Shown: in pieces, positions 1 through 8,517 of the stretch
How the letters are laid out: each line of letters begins with the position of its first letter
How positions within the stretch are numbered: the stretch's first letter is position 1
From: Halobaculum sp. MBLA0147
GTDB taxonomy: Archaea; Halobacteriota; Halobacteria; Halobacteriales; Haloferacaceae
DNA: 64,000 bases
Direction of reading: 5' to 3'
Assembly (NCBI RefSeq): GCF_041361345.1
Contig: NZ_JBGKAD010000001.1
Span: 1,116,001 to 1,180,000, forward strand
Notes under the pieces: model-generated
Seen by the model: only the letters and a program-made list of their open reading frames with translations
Database searches by the model: none
What the model was told of the DNA's origin: nothing
Made by a program: the position numbers and the translations under genes

Positions 1-151
1 CGGCGTCGAGACGCGGAAACGGCTCGCTGCGGACAGACGACCGGAGCGCCGTGGTACCGCGCCACGGAGCTACCGGTTGCGTCTCCGACAGCGGGACACT
101 GGGGCGGACCACACGGTTGAAATGCCACCGGGTCGAGACGGACGAGTGTCT
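1..151. other. Window edge, no gene assigned
   Basis: The first 117 bases are open in one forward frame that ends in TGA at 118-120. This could be the tail of a gene lying mostly outside the window, but the translated piece shows no recognisable motif. The remaining bases are the upstream region of the kinase gene. Confidence 0.3.
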
Positions 152-211
152 ATGACTGAGAGTGCACGGTGGGGGCGTGGGGCCAGTTCGACCCGGGGGT
201 GGCGAGCGTGA
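152..211 (+). CDS. Possible 19-codon leader ORF ahead of the kinase
   Basis: An ATG at 152 opens a 19-codon ORF (MTESARWGRG...) whose TGA at 209-211 overlaps a GTG at 208 as GTGA. That GTG is in frame with the kinase and lies just before its conserved part, so the short ORF could feed ribosomes into the kinase by stop/start coupling. The peptide has no recognisable domain. Chance is a real alternative, because GTGA overlaps are easy to obtain in GC-rich DNA. It is listed because better-supported coupled short ORFs occur at 43726 and 47919-48013. Confidence 0.25.
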   Translation: MTESARWGRGASSTRGWRA

Positions 212-843
212 CCGACGGACCGGACGCGAGCGACACGGGCGACGCGAGTGTGACACCGGTCCTCGACGGCGGATCGGCACTGTCGGGCGACGCCCCGACC
301 GCGACGCTGGTCGACGACTCACTCACGAGTGTCACGTCGGCCGCGGCGACGACGGCCTCGCTGGTCGTCGTCTGCGGCCCGCCGGGCGTCGGGAAGACGA
401 CGGTCGCCGAGACGGCCGCGGAGCGACTCGACGCCACGCTCCTCCGGACGGACGTGGTCCGGAAGGATCTCTTCCCGGCGCCCACCTACAGCGACGAGGA
501 GACCACGCGCGTCTACACGGAACTCTTGGAGCGCGCCCGGTCGCGGCTGGCTCGCGAGGAGTCGGTCGTCCTCGACGGTACGTTCCGGACCCGCGACACC
601 CGCCGTCGTGCGGCCGGCGTCGCCGAGACGACAGACACCCCGGCTCGCCTCGTCCGCGTCGCCTGCGAGGAACCGGTGGTCCGCCGCCGCCTCGCCGACC
701 GCGAGGACGACGCCAGCGACGCCGACTTCGCGGTCCACCGCTCGATCCGCGAGCAGTTCGAACCGCTGGAGTTGGCCCACGCCCGGATCGACAACTCCGG
801 GACTGCGGCGGCGACGCGGCGACAGGTCGAGGAGCGGCTCTAG
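208..843 (+). CDS. P-loop small-molecule kinase (AAA_33 / COG0645-like)
   Basis: This is a predicted ATP-dependent kinase of the small P-loop fold that includes gluconokinase- and zeta-toxin-like enzymes; its substrate is unknown. Counting from GTG 208, a Walker A motif GPPGVGKT lies at about residues 57-64. It is followed by the substrate-side stretch LLRTDVVRKDLF and a second strand, VVLDGTF, typical of the family. An arginine-rich lid-like segment (VVRRRLADRED) follows. The first 45 residues are an acidic, low-complexity haloarchaeal extension. GTG 169 is an alternative start in the same frame; an in-frame TGA at 157 bars anything further upstream. The gene is convergent with the UspA gene, with a hairpin/T-run element between them. 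Confidence 0.72.
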   Translation: MTDGPDASDTGDASVTPVLDGGSALSGDAPTATLVDDSLTSVTSAAATTASLVVVCGPPGVGKTTVAETAAERLDATLLRTDVVRKDLFPAPTYSDEETTRVYTELLERARSRLAREESVVLDGTFRTRDTRRRAAGVAETTDTPARLVRVACEEPVVRRRLADREDDASDADFAVHRSIREQFEPLELAHARIDNSGTAAATRRQVEERL

Positions 844-844
844 A

Positions 845-1130
845 ACCGACCTTTTTCACTCCTCGGGTGGCGCGCGGCGCGCGCCACCCGAGGAAAAAAG
901 CTCGATCAAAAAGGGCCGCGAGCGCGCCGTTCGGCGCGCTCGCGGTGGATTGCGGTGCCGCGACCGCACCGCTCCGCGACCGCATCGCCGCCGCACCGCT
1001 CCGCCACCGCACCGCCACAGCACCGCACCGCCCGCTCCGCTATCGCACCGTCACAGCACCACCCGCCCCACTCCCCCACCGCTACAGCACCGCACCACAC
1101 CGCCCCACGCCGCCACCGCTCCGCTCTCGC
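845..1130. repeat. Element A copy 1: two hairpins, T-runs and a degenerate GC-rich repeat
   Basis: This region fills the 335-base gap between the convergent kinase and uspA genes. A perfect 16-bp inverted repeat lies at 861-893 and a 12-13-bp one at 916-944. Between and beside them are TTTTT at 852-856 on the plus strand, and A-runs at 894-899 and 908-912 that read as T-runs on the minus strand. The remainder, 945-1130, is a degenerate repeat of CCGCACCGC-like units. The same arrangement recurs inverted at 37337-37442. T-runs on both strands suit a bidirectional archaeal terminator, but the conserved hairpins go beyond a plain T-tract. Confidence 0.75.
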
Positions 1131-1178
1131 ACCCGATACTGTCTCGTCACGTCGACACACTCGAACTCGCTCACGGGG

Positions 1179-1607
1179 TCAGTCGACGACGACCGTCGTC
1201 ACCGGCACCGCCGCGGCCTTCCCGACGTGGTCCGCAACGCTCCCCGTCACGAGGCGGTCCAACCCCTGCCGCCGGTGGGTCCCCATGACGACGAAGTCAC
1301 AGTCTCGCGCCTCGACCTGCTCGACGATCACGTCACCCGGCTCTCCCTCGACGGTCGCACGCTCCAACGACACGTCGCCGATCCGGTCGGCGACCGCCTC
1401 GAACACCGCCTCCGGCGACCGCGGGTTCTCGACCGTCCCCGCCTCGCCGGCGGGCGCCGTCTCCGTCTCGTCTGCATCCGGGTCCACGACGTGGAGCGCC
1501 ACCAGTTCCGCGTCCAACGCCGCCGCGAGTGTGTGTGCGTGATCGACCACCGTCTCCACGTCGCCGTCCCCGGCGACCGGCAGGAGGATTCGCTCGTAGT
1601 CGGCCAT
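1179..1607 (-). CDS. Universal stress protein, UspA family
   Basis: This 142-residue cytoplasmic protein has the single-domain UspA fold, which in many members binds ATP. The start MADYERILLPV is the usual first beta strand. Near the C terminus, VVMGTHRRQGLDRLVTGSVAD carries the Gly-Thr/His...Gly...Gly-Ser pattern of ATP-binding UspA proteins, and the protein ends in the usual VPVTTVVV strand. ATG 1607 is chosen because it opens directly into strand 1; an in-frame upstream start would add only seven untypical residues. Haloarchaea carry many paralogues, so no specific stress role can be assigned. It is monocistronic and convergent with the kinase. Confidence 0.9.
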   Translation of the reverse strand: MADYERILLPVAGDGDVETVVDHAHTLAAALDAELVALHVVDPDADETETAPAGEAGTVENPRSPEAVFEAVADRIGDVSLERATVEGEPGDVIVEQVEARDCDFVVMGTHRRQGLDRLVTGSVADHVGKAAAVPVTTVVVD

Positions 1608-1733
1608 ACGCGTCCGTCGTGACACCACGGAGTTAACTCCTCGTGTTCGCCGCTCGCAGGGGGCGCCCCGGCTCCCGTTCCCACACCACCGGTGCCCGTA
1701 GCTTTACCCGACCCTGGTGGGAAGTGGTGGCAC

Positions 1734-2912
1734 ATGAGTACACTCGTACTCCGTGACGGCACCGTCGCCGACGCCGACGGCACCGTCGCGGCCGACGTGG
1801 CGGTCGACACGACGAACGGGGAGATCACGGCGGTCGGCGACGTGAGCGACGCCGTCGCCGCCGCGGACGACCTCACCGAGATCGACGCGAGCGACGACTA
1901 CGTCGCGCCGGGGCTGATCGACAGCCACGTCCACATCCAGATGGACGGCCGCGCCGACACCGAGTCGGTCCACGGCGAAGCCACGGAGTCACTCGCGCTG
2001 ACGGCCGCCGGGAACGCACGCAGCGTGGTCGAGCGCGGCGTCACCACCGTCCGGGACCTCGGCTCCGCGAACGGGTTGGCCGTCCACGTCCGCGACGCCG
2101 TCGCGGAGGATCGGATCGTTGGCCCGCGCGTCCGCGCCTGTGGGCGAGCCATCACGATGACCGGCGGCCACGGCCACTGGTTCGGGCGCGAGGCCGACGG
2201 CGCCGCCGAGATCCGCACCGCCGTCCGCGAACAGCTGAAGCTCGGCGCGGACGTTGTGAAGTGCATGGCGACCGGCGGCGTCCTCACCGCCGGTGCCGAC
2301 ACGGGTGCCGTCGAACTCACCCGCGAGGAACTCGAGGTGCTCGTCGACACCGCCGCCGCGAAGGGTGTCCCGACCGCGGCACACGCCCACGGGAAGGCCG
2401 GGATCGTCAACGCCAGCGAGGCCGGGATCACCAGCGTCGAACACGGCACCTACATGGACCGCGAGGCCGCCGAGATCATGGCCGAGAACGGCACCTACTG
2501 GGTGCCCACCGCCAGCGCACTGCGGGGGATCGTCGACAATCCCGACGCCGGCATCCCCGCGGAGGCGATGGCGAAGGCCGAAGACGCCGCCGAGGAGTTC
2601 GCCTCCTCGTTCGAGCACGCCGTCGCGGCGGGGGTGCCGATCGCGATGGGGACCGACGCCGGCACCCCGTTCAACTACGCCGACCAGATCCCCGCGGAGT
2701 TGGGGTACATGCTGGAGTACGGGATGGAGCCGGAGGCGGTACTGGAGGCGGCGACGGTGAACGCCGCCGACCTACTCGGGCTCGAGGACGTGGGTCTCGT
2801 GGAGGCGGGGTACGCCGCCGACCTCGTCGTCGTCCCGGAGAACCCACGCGAGGATCCGACGACGTACGAGGACGCCGCCGTGGTCGTCGCCGACGGCGAT
2901 CGGATCGTCTGA
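1734..2912 (+). CDS. Metal-dependent amidohydrolase (Xaa-Pro dipeptidase/imidazolonepropionase-like)
   Basis: This is a 393-residue cytoplasmic hydrolase of the amidohydrolase superfamily, subgroup COG1228, whose members hydrolyse prolyl dipeptides or cyclic amides. The full metal site is visible: DSHVHIQM (His65, His67), a probable carboxylated lysine in DVVKCMATGG (Lys176), AAHAHG (His217/His219), SVEHG (His237) and GTDAGTP (Asp308). The N-terminal beta-sandwich strand and the C-terminal LGLEDVG...AGYAADLVVV segment are normal for the family. ATG 1734 follows a TTTACC box at about 1702 and a GGTGG purine run. The true substrate cannot be read from sequence. Confidence 0.87.
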   Translation: MSTLVLRDGTVADADGTVAADVAVDTTNGEITAVGDVSDAVAAADDLTEIDASDDYVAPGLIDSHVHIQMDGRADTESVHGEATESLALTAAGNARSVVERGVTTVRDLGSANGLAVHVRDAVAEDRIVGPRVRACGRAITMTGGHGHWFGREADGAAEIRTAVREQLKLGADVVKCMATGGVLTAGADTGAVELTREELEVLVDTAAAKGVPTAAHAHGKAGIVNASEAGITSVEHGTYMDREAAEIMAENGTYWVPTASALRGIVDNPDAGIPAEAMAKAEDAAEEFASSFEHAVAAGVPIAMGTDAGTPFNYADQIPAELGYMLEYGMEPEAVLEAATVNAADLLGLEDVGLVEAGYAADLVVVPENPREDPTTYEDAAVVVADGDRIV

Positions 2913-3012
2913 CGGGGAACGAGTCGCCCGCCGGAGTGACCCGCAGCCACCGCCTGCCGACGGGCTGCGACGGCCCCGTCGACGGCCCGCAACGGCCTCG
3001 TCGACGGCTCGG

Positions 3013-3019
3013 ATTTAAG
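3013..3019 (+). promoter_or_regulatory. TATA box of the pilB-pilC-methyltransferase operon
   Basis: The sequence ATTTAAG is the only AT-rich stretch in the 139-base gap and lies 33 bases before the ATG at 3052. This fits an archaeal TATA box with a very short leader. The next two genes overlap their predecessors, so it probably serves all three. Confidence 0.55.
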
Positions 3020-3051
3020 GCTTCGCGTACCAGAGTAGTCGACAGACCAGT

Positions 3052-5130
3052 ATGGCGGGGGACATCGCGGAGGTGTTGGACCACGGGCCGGGAGCCGACG
3101 CCGAGGAGTTGTCGCTGCGCGAGCGGATCGTCCGCACCGTCGAGATGCTGCGTGGCTCCGACGTGAACGCGCGGCCACTCCGCCCGTCGGACGGCGTCCT
3201 CGCCACCTTCGACCTACCGGAGGGCCAGACGGAGGTCGAACGCTACTGGGTGAACGCGCCGTACGCGTACGTCGTGATCACCCACGACCCGGAGGCCGCC
3301 GAACACTACTACCACGTCGTCGAGCCGGACCTCGACGCCTTCGAGCGGGAACTGCTCGCCCGCGTCGTCGAGGACATCCGCGACCCACTGTTGTTCCGAG
3401 AGGGTGTCGGCCGCGCCGGCGAGGAGACGTTGGAGGCGGAACTCGCGCGGCTGCTCGAACAGTACGGCGCGGAGTTGGACATGAACAGCTTCCACTCGCT
3501 GTTGTACTACCTCGCGCGCGACTTCCGCCGGTACGGGAAGGTGGACCCGTTGTTCTACGACGGCCACATCGAGGACATCTCCTGTGACGGCTACGACCTG
3601 CCGATCTTCGTCTACCACGACCGCTACACGGACATCGAGACCAACGTCGTGTTCGCTCAAGAGGAGTTGGACAACTACGTCACGCGGCTCGCACAGCGGT
3701 CGGGGAACCACGTCTCCGTCGGGGAGCCCATCGTCGGGACGACGCTGCCGAACGGCGCCCGCGTGGAGTTGACGCTCGGGAAGGAGGTGACGCCACGCGG
3801 GTCCGCGTTCACGATCCGGAAGTACGCCGACGAGCCGTTCACGCCGATCGACCTGATGAACTACGGGACGTTCTCCGTCGAGCAGATGGCGTACTTCTGG
3901 CTGTGTATCGAGCACAACAAGAGTCTCATCTTCGCCGGGGGGACCGCCTCGGGGAAGACAACCTCGATGAACGCGGTGTCGATGTTCATCCCGCCGCGCT
4001 CGAAGGTGCTCACCATCGAGGACACCCGCGAGCTGTCGCTGTACCACGACAACTGGCTCTCGTCGGTCACGCGCGAGCAGAGCGGCGAGGGGTCGGACAT
4101 CGACATGTACGACCTCCTGCGGTCGGCGCTGCGTCACCGGCCGGAGTACATCATCGTCGGGGAGGTGCGTGGCAACGAGGCCGTCACGCTGTTCCAGGCG
4201 ATGAACACGGGTCACACGACGTTCTCGACGATGCACGCCGACTCCATCGAAACCGTCATCAACCGGCTGGAGAACGAGCCCATCAACGTCCCGCGGGCGA
4301 TGGTCCAGAGTCTCGACATGCTGTCGATCCAGACGCTCACCCGGTTCGAGGGCGAGCGCGTCCGGCGAGCGAAGACCATCGGCGAGATCGGCGGGATCGA
4401 CCAGCGGACGGAGGAGCTCAACTACGCCTCCTCGTTCAAGTGGCTCCCGGACTCCGACGAGTTCCAGCGCAACGACTCCTCGCTGCTCGACGAGATCCAA
4501 GAGGAGCGCGGCTGGAGTCGCTCGGAGCTGCTCTCGGAGATGGACGACCGCGAGGAGTTCCTCACCTACCTCCAAGACGAGGGGGTCACCGACTACCGGA
4601 AGTTCACGGCGCTGGTCAACGAGTACTACGCAGATCCCGAGGAGACGATGAGACGCGTCGAGGAGGACCGGCTGCTGGACGCACTCGCGGACGAGGACGT
4701 GGGCGACGACGGCGGTGGACTCGGGGGCGAGAGCACCGGTGGGGGCGGCGAAGACGACGGTGGTGACGGCGACGGCGGGTTCGCCGACGGCAACGCCGGG
4801 GACGAGGGTGGCGAGGACGACGACCTGGGAACTGGCGGAGGGGGCGACGAGGAGACGACGGCCGACGGTGACGACGGAGCGACGGGCGACGACGGCGACG
4901 GACTCGGTGACGGCCCCGCCGACTTCGACACGGAGCCGAGTGGGGACACGGACGGCAGGAGATCGGACGACGACCCGAGCGTGGGCGGAACCGAGTCGGA
5001 CGGCGGCGCGGGTGCCGACGGAACCGGGTCGGATGGCGACACGATCGACGGGGACGACCCGGAGACGGACGGGGGAACGGACGACGACCACACCCGCTAC
5101 GAGCCGAGTGAGGACCTCGGGCTGGAGTGA
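3052..5130 (+). CDS. Type IV pilus / TadA-type secretion ATPase (PilB-like)
   Basis: This hexameric cytoplasmic ATPase would power pilin assembly in an archaeal type IV pilus-like machine. Visible motifs are a Walker A GGTASGKT at about 296-303, an Asp box EDTRE (323-327), a Walker B strand YIIVGEVRG (366-374) and a His box GHTTFSTMHAD (387-397). The N-terminal domain up to about residue 280 is conserved in haloarchaeal PilB proteins. From about residue 555 to 692 the protein becomes a run of Gly, Asp, Ser, Glu and Thr with no hydrophobic core, a tail that family members usually lack or have much shorter. The stop overlaps the next gene by GTGA, so the ATPase and its membrane partner are probably made together. 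No pilin gene is adjacent, so the pilus type is not determined. Confidence 0.9.
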   Translation: MAGDIAEVLDHGPGADAEELSLRERIVRTVEMLRGSDVNARPLRPSDGVLATFDLPEGQTEVERYWVNAPYAYVVITHDPEAAEHYYHVVEPDLDAFERELLARVVEDIRDPLLFREGVGRAGEETLEAELARLLEQYGAELDMNSFHSLLYYLARDFRRYGKVDPLFYDGHIEDISCDGYDLPIFVYHDRYTDIETNVVFAQEELDNYVTRLAQRSGNHVSVGEPIVGTTLPNGARVELTLGKEVTPRGSAFTIRKYADEPFTPIDLMNYGTFSVEQMAYFWLCIEHNKSLIFAGGTASGKTTSMNAVSMFIPPRSKVLTIEDTRELSLYHDNWLSSVTREQSGEGSDIDMYDLLRSALRHRPEYIIVGEVRGNEAVTLFQAMNTGHTTFSTMHADSIETVINRLENEPINVPRAMVQSLDMLSIQTLTRFEGERVRRAKTIGEIGGIDQRTEELNYASSFKWLPDSDEFQRNDSSLLDEIQEERGWSRSELLSEMDDREEFLTYLQDEGVTDYRKFTALVNEYYADPEETMRRVEEDRLLDALADEDVGDDGGGLGGESTGGGGEDDGGDGDGGFADGNAGDEGGEDDDLGTGGGGDEETTADGDDGATGDDGDGLGDGPADFDTEPSGDTDGRRSDDDPSVGGTESDGGAGADGTGSDGDTIDGDDPETDGGTDDDHTRYEPSEDLGLE

Positions 5131-7649
5131 CCGTGGTCTCGGTCGTCTGGTTCCTCCCGCTGGTGCTCGCGCTCGGACTGTTGGCCCCCATCGCGCTCGT
5201 CGCGGTCGACGACAGGATCGACCTGGCGGTCACGCGCGTGGCCGTGACGTTCTTCGGGCAGTACGTCGCCGAGGAGAGCGAACAGAAGGTGAACCAACAG
5301 CGGCGGATGCGGGCGGCACACGTCGGCGACACCCACCGCTCGTTCGCGGCTCGTACCCTGTTGTTCTCGACGCTCGCGGGGTTGGCCGGGAGTATCCTCG
5401 GCGTGTACGTCATCGCCGGCGTCCTGGCGGCGCTCCAACTCGGCAGCGACACGGTGGCGTCTGCGCTCCCGCCGCAACTGTCCTTCCTCGCGGCGCTGAC
5501 GGACGTGTCGTCGCTCGGGGTCCTCGAGCTGTTCCCGCTGTTGTTGCTCTCCTCGGGGACGTTCGGTGCCGGGCTCGGACTGGGTGCCTACTACGGTCGG
5601 TGGATCGTGATGGACCAGCGTGCGTACGCCCGCGCCGGACGGATCGAGGCGACGCTGCCGCGGACGGTGGCGTTCGTCTACGCGCTCTCGCGGTCCGGGA
5701 TGTCGTTCCCGAAGGTGATGACGACGCTGGCGGAGAACGAGGACGTGTACGGGGAGGCTGCACGGGAGTTGGGCGTGGCGGTCCGCGAGATGGAGACGCT
5801 GGGTGCCGACCCGCTGACGGCGATGGATCGGCTCTCGAACCGTACGCCGGCCGACAACATGGCGGAGTTCGCCGGCAACCTCTCGTCGGTGTTGGGCAGC
5901 GGGCGGAACCTCTCGGAGTTCCTCCGGAACCAGTACCACCGCTTCCAGGACGAGGCGGAGTCACAACAGGAGCAGTACCTCGAGATCCTCTCGACGATGG
6001 CGGAGGCGTACGTCACCGTCCTCGTCGCCGGCCCGTTGTTCCTCATCACGATCCTCGTCGTGATCGGACTCGTGTTGAGTTCGAACACGATCGGACTCCT
6101 CCGACTGATGGTGTACATGGCGATCCCACTGGCGACGTTCGCGTTCGTCGTCTACGTCGACTCCATCTCGCAGGGGAACGCCGACGGGACGACGGACGCC
6201 GGCGGGTTCACGGACCCACGGAAGGCGCTGGTCGCCGGCACCCTCGACGAGTCCGAGACGGACGGCGACGCGCTCGTCGGCGCCGTCGCCGTCGACACGG
6301 GCGACGAGGGTGGCGACACCGGTGGAGAAATTGGCGGGGGAGGTGGCGGCGGTGGCGGAACCGGCGGAACGGGTGGTGGTGACGGAGCTGCTGGGACGAG
6401 TGGCGACGGTCGTTCGACGCCCGACGGCGCCGCCGCGACGACGGACGGAGGAACGGTGGACGGTGACGACGGACTCGGTGGCAGTGGCGGCGACGGAGGA
6501 CTCGGCAGTGGCGGCGACGGAGGACTCGGCAGTGGCGGCGACGGAGGACTCGGCGGTGGTGGCGACGGAAGACTCGGCGGTGGTGGGCTCGGTGGCGACA
6601 CCGACGTCAGCGGTGACGGCGACGGCGGCGGGCTCGGTGGCGGAGACGAGAGATACGGCGACGGCGGCGGACACGCGTCGGCGGCGGACCCGTGGCAGAC
6701 GAGCCGGGAGCGGCTGGCGGCGTACGACACACTGTCGACGTACCTGGAGAAGCTCAGAGAGCCGAGTCGACTCGTCCGCGACAACCCGGGCGTGACCGCG
6801 TACGTCACCCTCCCGGTCGCGCTCGTGTGGATCGTGGTACGCGCCGGGACGCTCCCGCTAGAGGTGTTCCCGGCGATCCGGACACTCGACAGTCCGATCG
6901 TGGAGGGGACCGTGTTCGTCCTCGCGGCGTACGCGGTCGCCTACGAGTACGAGAAGCGGCGGACACGCGGCGTCGAGAAGGCGGTCCCCGACTTCCTCGA
7001 CCGGATGGCCAGCGTCAACGACGCCGGGATGTCCGTCGTCGAGAGCGTGGAGACGTTGGCAGACGACGACGTGGGTGCGCTCACACCCGAACTCGAGCGG
7101 ACGTGGCGCGACATGCAGTGGGGTGCCGATCTCGTCACCGCGCTCCACCGGTTGAAGGACCGCGTCGACTCCGTGCTGGTGACGCGGGCGGTCGCCCTGA
7201 CGACGAACGCCGTCGCCGCCAGCGGGGACGTGGCACCCGTCCTGGAGATCGCCGCCGACGAGGCGCGGTCGACACAACAACTCCGGAGAGAGCGCCGGCA
7301 GGTGATGTTGACGTACCTCGTCGTCATCTACGTCTCCTTCTTCGTCTTCCTCGGGATCGTCGCCGCACTGACCACGTCGTTCCTCCCGGCGATCGAGGGC
7401 GCGGAGTTGGGTGGCTCGCTGGGCGGGAGTGTCCCCGGTGTCGGTGGCGGCGCGGGCGCGCTCGGCGGGATTCAGAACGTCAACACCGACCAGTACGTGG
7501 TGTTGTTCTTCCACGCCTCCGCGATCCAGGGGATCGCCTCCGGTGTCGTCGCCGGACAACTCGGCGAGGGCAACGTTCGCGACGGCGTCAAACACGTCAC
7601 GTTGATGTTGTTCGTCACCTACGTCGCGTTCACACTGGTGGGTGCCTGA
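5127..7649 (+). CDS. Pilus assembly platform protein with two T2SSF domains (PilC/TadC-like)
   Basis: This 840-residue inner platform protein would be the membrane partner of the PilB-like ATPase upstream. It has an N-terminal hydrophobic segment (residues 3-25), more near 60-90 and 125-160, and a first T2SSF-type domain around 170-350 ending in paired membrane helices. A low-complexity linker of about 150 residues follows (roughly 380-530), rich in Gly and Asp. The second T2SSF-like half spans about 540-840, with helices near its start and end. Duplicated T2SSF halves are normal in archaeal PilC; the long Gly/Asp linker is not. It contains a 24-base tandem repeat at 6480-6575. The GTG start overlaps the pilB stop by four bases. 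Confidence 0.88.
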   Translation: MTVVSVVWFLPLVLALGLLAPIALVAVDDRIDLAVTRVAVTFFGQYVAEESEQKVNQQRRMRAAHVGDTHRSFAARTLLFSTLAGLAGSILGVYVIAGVLAALQLGSDTVASALPPQLSFLAALTDVSSLGVLELFPLLLLSSGTFGAGLGLGAYYGRWIVMDQRAYARAGRIEATLPRTVAFVYALSRSGMSFPKVMTTLAENEDVYGEAARELGVAVREMETLGADPLTAMDRLSNRTPADNMAEFAGNLSSVLGSGRNLSEFLRNQYHRFQDEAESQQEQYLEILSTMAEAYVTVLVAGPLFLITILVVIGLVLSSNTIGLLRLMVYMAIPLATFAFVVYVDSISQGNADGTTDAGGFTDPRKALVAGTLDESETDGDALVGAVAVDTGDEGGDTGGEIGGGGGGGGGTGGTGGGDGAAGTSGDGRSTPDGAAATTDGGTVDGDDGLGGSGGDGGLGSGGDGGLGSGGDGGLGGGGDGRLGGGGLGGDTDVSGDGDGGGLGGGDERYGDGGGHASAADPWQTSRERLAAYDTLSTYLEKLREPSRLVRDNPGVTAYVTLPVALVWIVVRAGTLPLEVFPAIRTLDSPIVEGTVFVLAAYAVAYEYEKRRTRGVEKAVPDFLDRMASVNDAGMSVVESVETLADDDVGALTPELERTWRDMQWGADLVTALHRLKDRVDSVLVTRAVALTTNAVAASGDVAPVLEIAADEARSTQQLRRERRQVMLTYLVVIYVSFFVFLGIVAALTTSFLPAIEGAELGGSLGGSVPGVGGGAGALGGIQNVNTDQYVVLFFHASAIQGIASGVVAGQLGEGNVRDGVKHVTLMLFVTYVAFTLVGA
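6480..6575 (+). repeat. Four 24-bp in-frame tandem repeats in the pilC linker
   Basis: Three near-identical 24-base units (GGCAGTGGCGGCGACGGAGG...) and one diverged unit encode repeats of the octapeptide GSGGDGGL. The array lies inside the linker between the two T2SSF halves. Arrays of this kind can gain or lose units by slippage without shifting the frame. Confidence 0.9.
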
Positions 7650-8517
7650 GACCGTGACCGACACCGAGGACGATGCAGAGACGGCGGCCGAGACGGACAC
7701 ACGCGAGCGCGGCGAGACCGGCGAGACGACGGAGGTCGGTGGCGGCACCGAGACCGACGAGACGGAACGGGAGAACGACACCGCAGCCGAGTCCGGCGAG
7801 ACGGGTGCGTCGGCGAGCGTCGCGGGTGTCGCTGCCACGTACGACGAGATCGCGGAGCACTTCGCGGAGACGCGGGCACACCCCTGGCCGGAGGTCGTCG
7901 ACTTCGTGGAGACACACGGGGCAGGTGGCGACGACCCCGCACCGGCGGTCGGACGCGGAGACACCGCGGTCGGACACTCTGGGGCCGCCGTCGGGCTGGA
8001 CCTCGGCTGTGGCAACGGCCGCCACGCGGAACTGTTGGCCGGGGCGACGGACCGCGTGGTCGGCGTCGACGCGAGTCGCGCGCTGCTGGTGACCGCACGC
8101 GAGCGCGCCGCCGAACGGGGGTACGCGGACAGTCTCACGACCGTCGTAGGCGACGCCGGGGCACTCCCGCTCGCGTCCGACCGCGTCGCGCTCGTCGTCT
8201 ACGTCGCCACGCTCCACCACCTCCCGACGCGAGCCGCGCGGGTCGCGTCGCTCTCGGAGGTGGCACGGGTGCTCGCGCCGGGCGGCCGGGCGCTGGTGAG
8301 CGCGTGGAGCACGGCCCACGACCGCTTCGACCGGACGGACGGGTTCGACACCGAGATCGACTGGACGCTGCCGGGCGGCGAGACCGTCCCGCGGTTCTAC
8401 CACGTCTACGATCCCGACGAGTTCCGTGCGGACCTGCGCGCGAGCGACCTGGCGGTCGTCTCCACGCGGGTGTCCAGCGGCAACTGCTACGCCGTCGTCG
8501 CGCCGGCCGACGAGTGA
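7642..8517 (+). CDS. Class I SAM-dependent methyltransferase, Trm9-like
   Basis: This is a predicted S-adenosylmethionine methyltransferase. Motif I is GLDLGCGNGRH at about residues 118-128, followed by GVDASRAL and GDAGALPLASD. Two features point to the Trm9/ALKBH8 group, which methylates 5-carboxymethyluridine at tRNA position 34: the segment YDEIAEHFAETRAHPWPEV just before the fold, and the C terminus with FYHVYDPDEF and SGNCYAVV. Residues 1-60 are an acidic Thr/Glu/Asp-rich extension. GTG 7642 overlaps the pilC stop; GTG 7654 is an equally good start. The position behind two pilus genes suggests co-transcription rather than a pilus role. The methyltransferase call is secure; the Trm9 subgroup is an inference from these two segments. 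Confidence 0.75.
   Translation: MPETVTDTEDDAETAAETDTRERGETGETTEVGGGTETDETERENDTAAESGETGASASVAGVAATYDEIAEHFAETRAHPWPEVVDFVETHGAGGDDPAPAVGRGDTAVGHSGAAVGLDLGCGNGRHAELLAGATDRVVGVDASRALLVTARERAAERGYADSLTTVVGDAGALPLASDRVALVVYVATLHHLPTRAARVASLSEVARVLAPGGRALVSAWSTAHDRFDRTDGFDTEIDWTLPGGETVPRFYHVYDPDEFRADLRASDLAVVSTRVSSGNCYAVVAPADE

Noticed and set aside
941-1130. A CRISPR-like array from the CCGCACCGC repeats
   Set aside because: Units are short, irregular and not separated by unique spacers. No cas genes occur in the window.
3214-5091. Large minus-strand ORF opposite the first pilus ATPase
   Set aside because: It is the Val/Arg-rich antisense of the ATPase, whose Walker and His-box motifs are certain.
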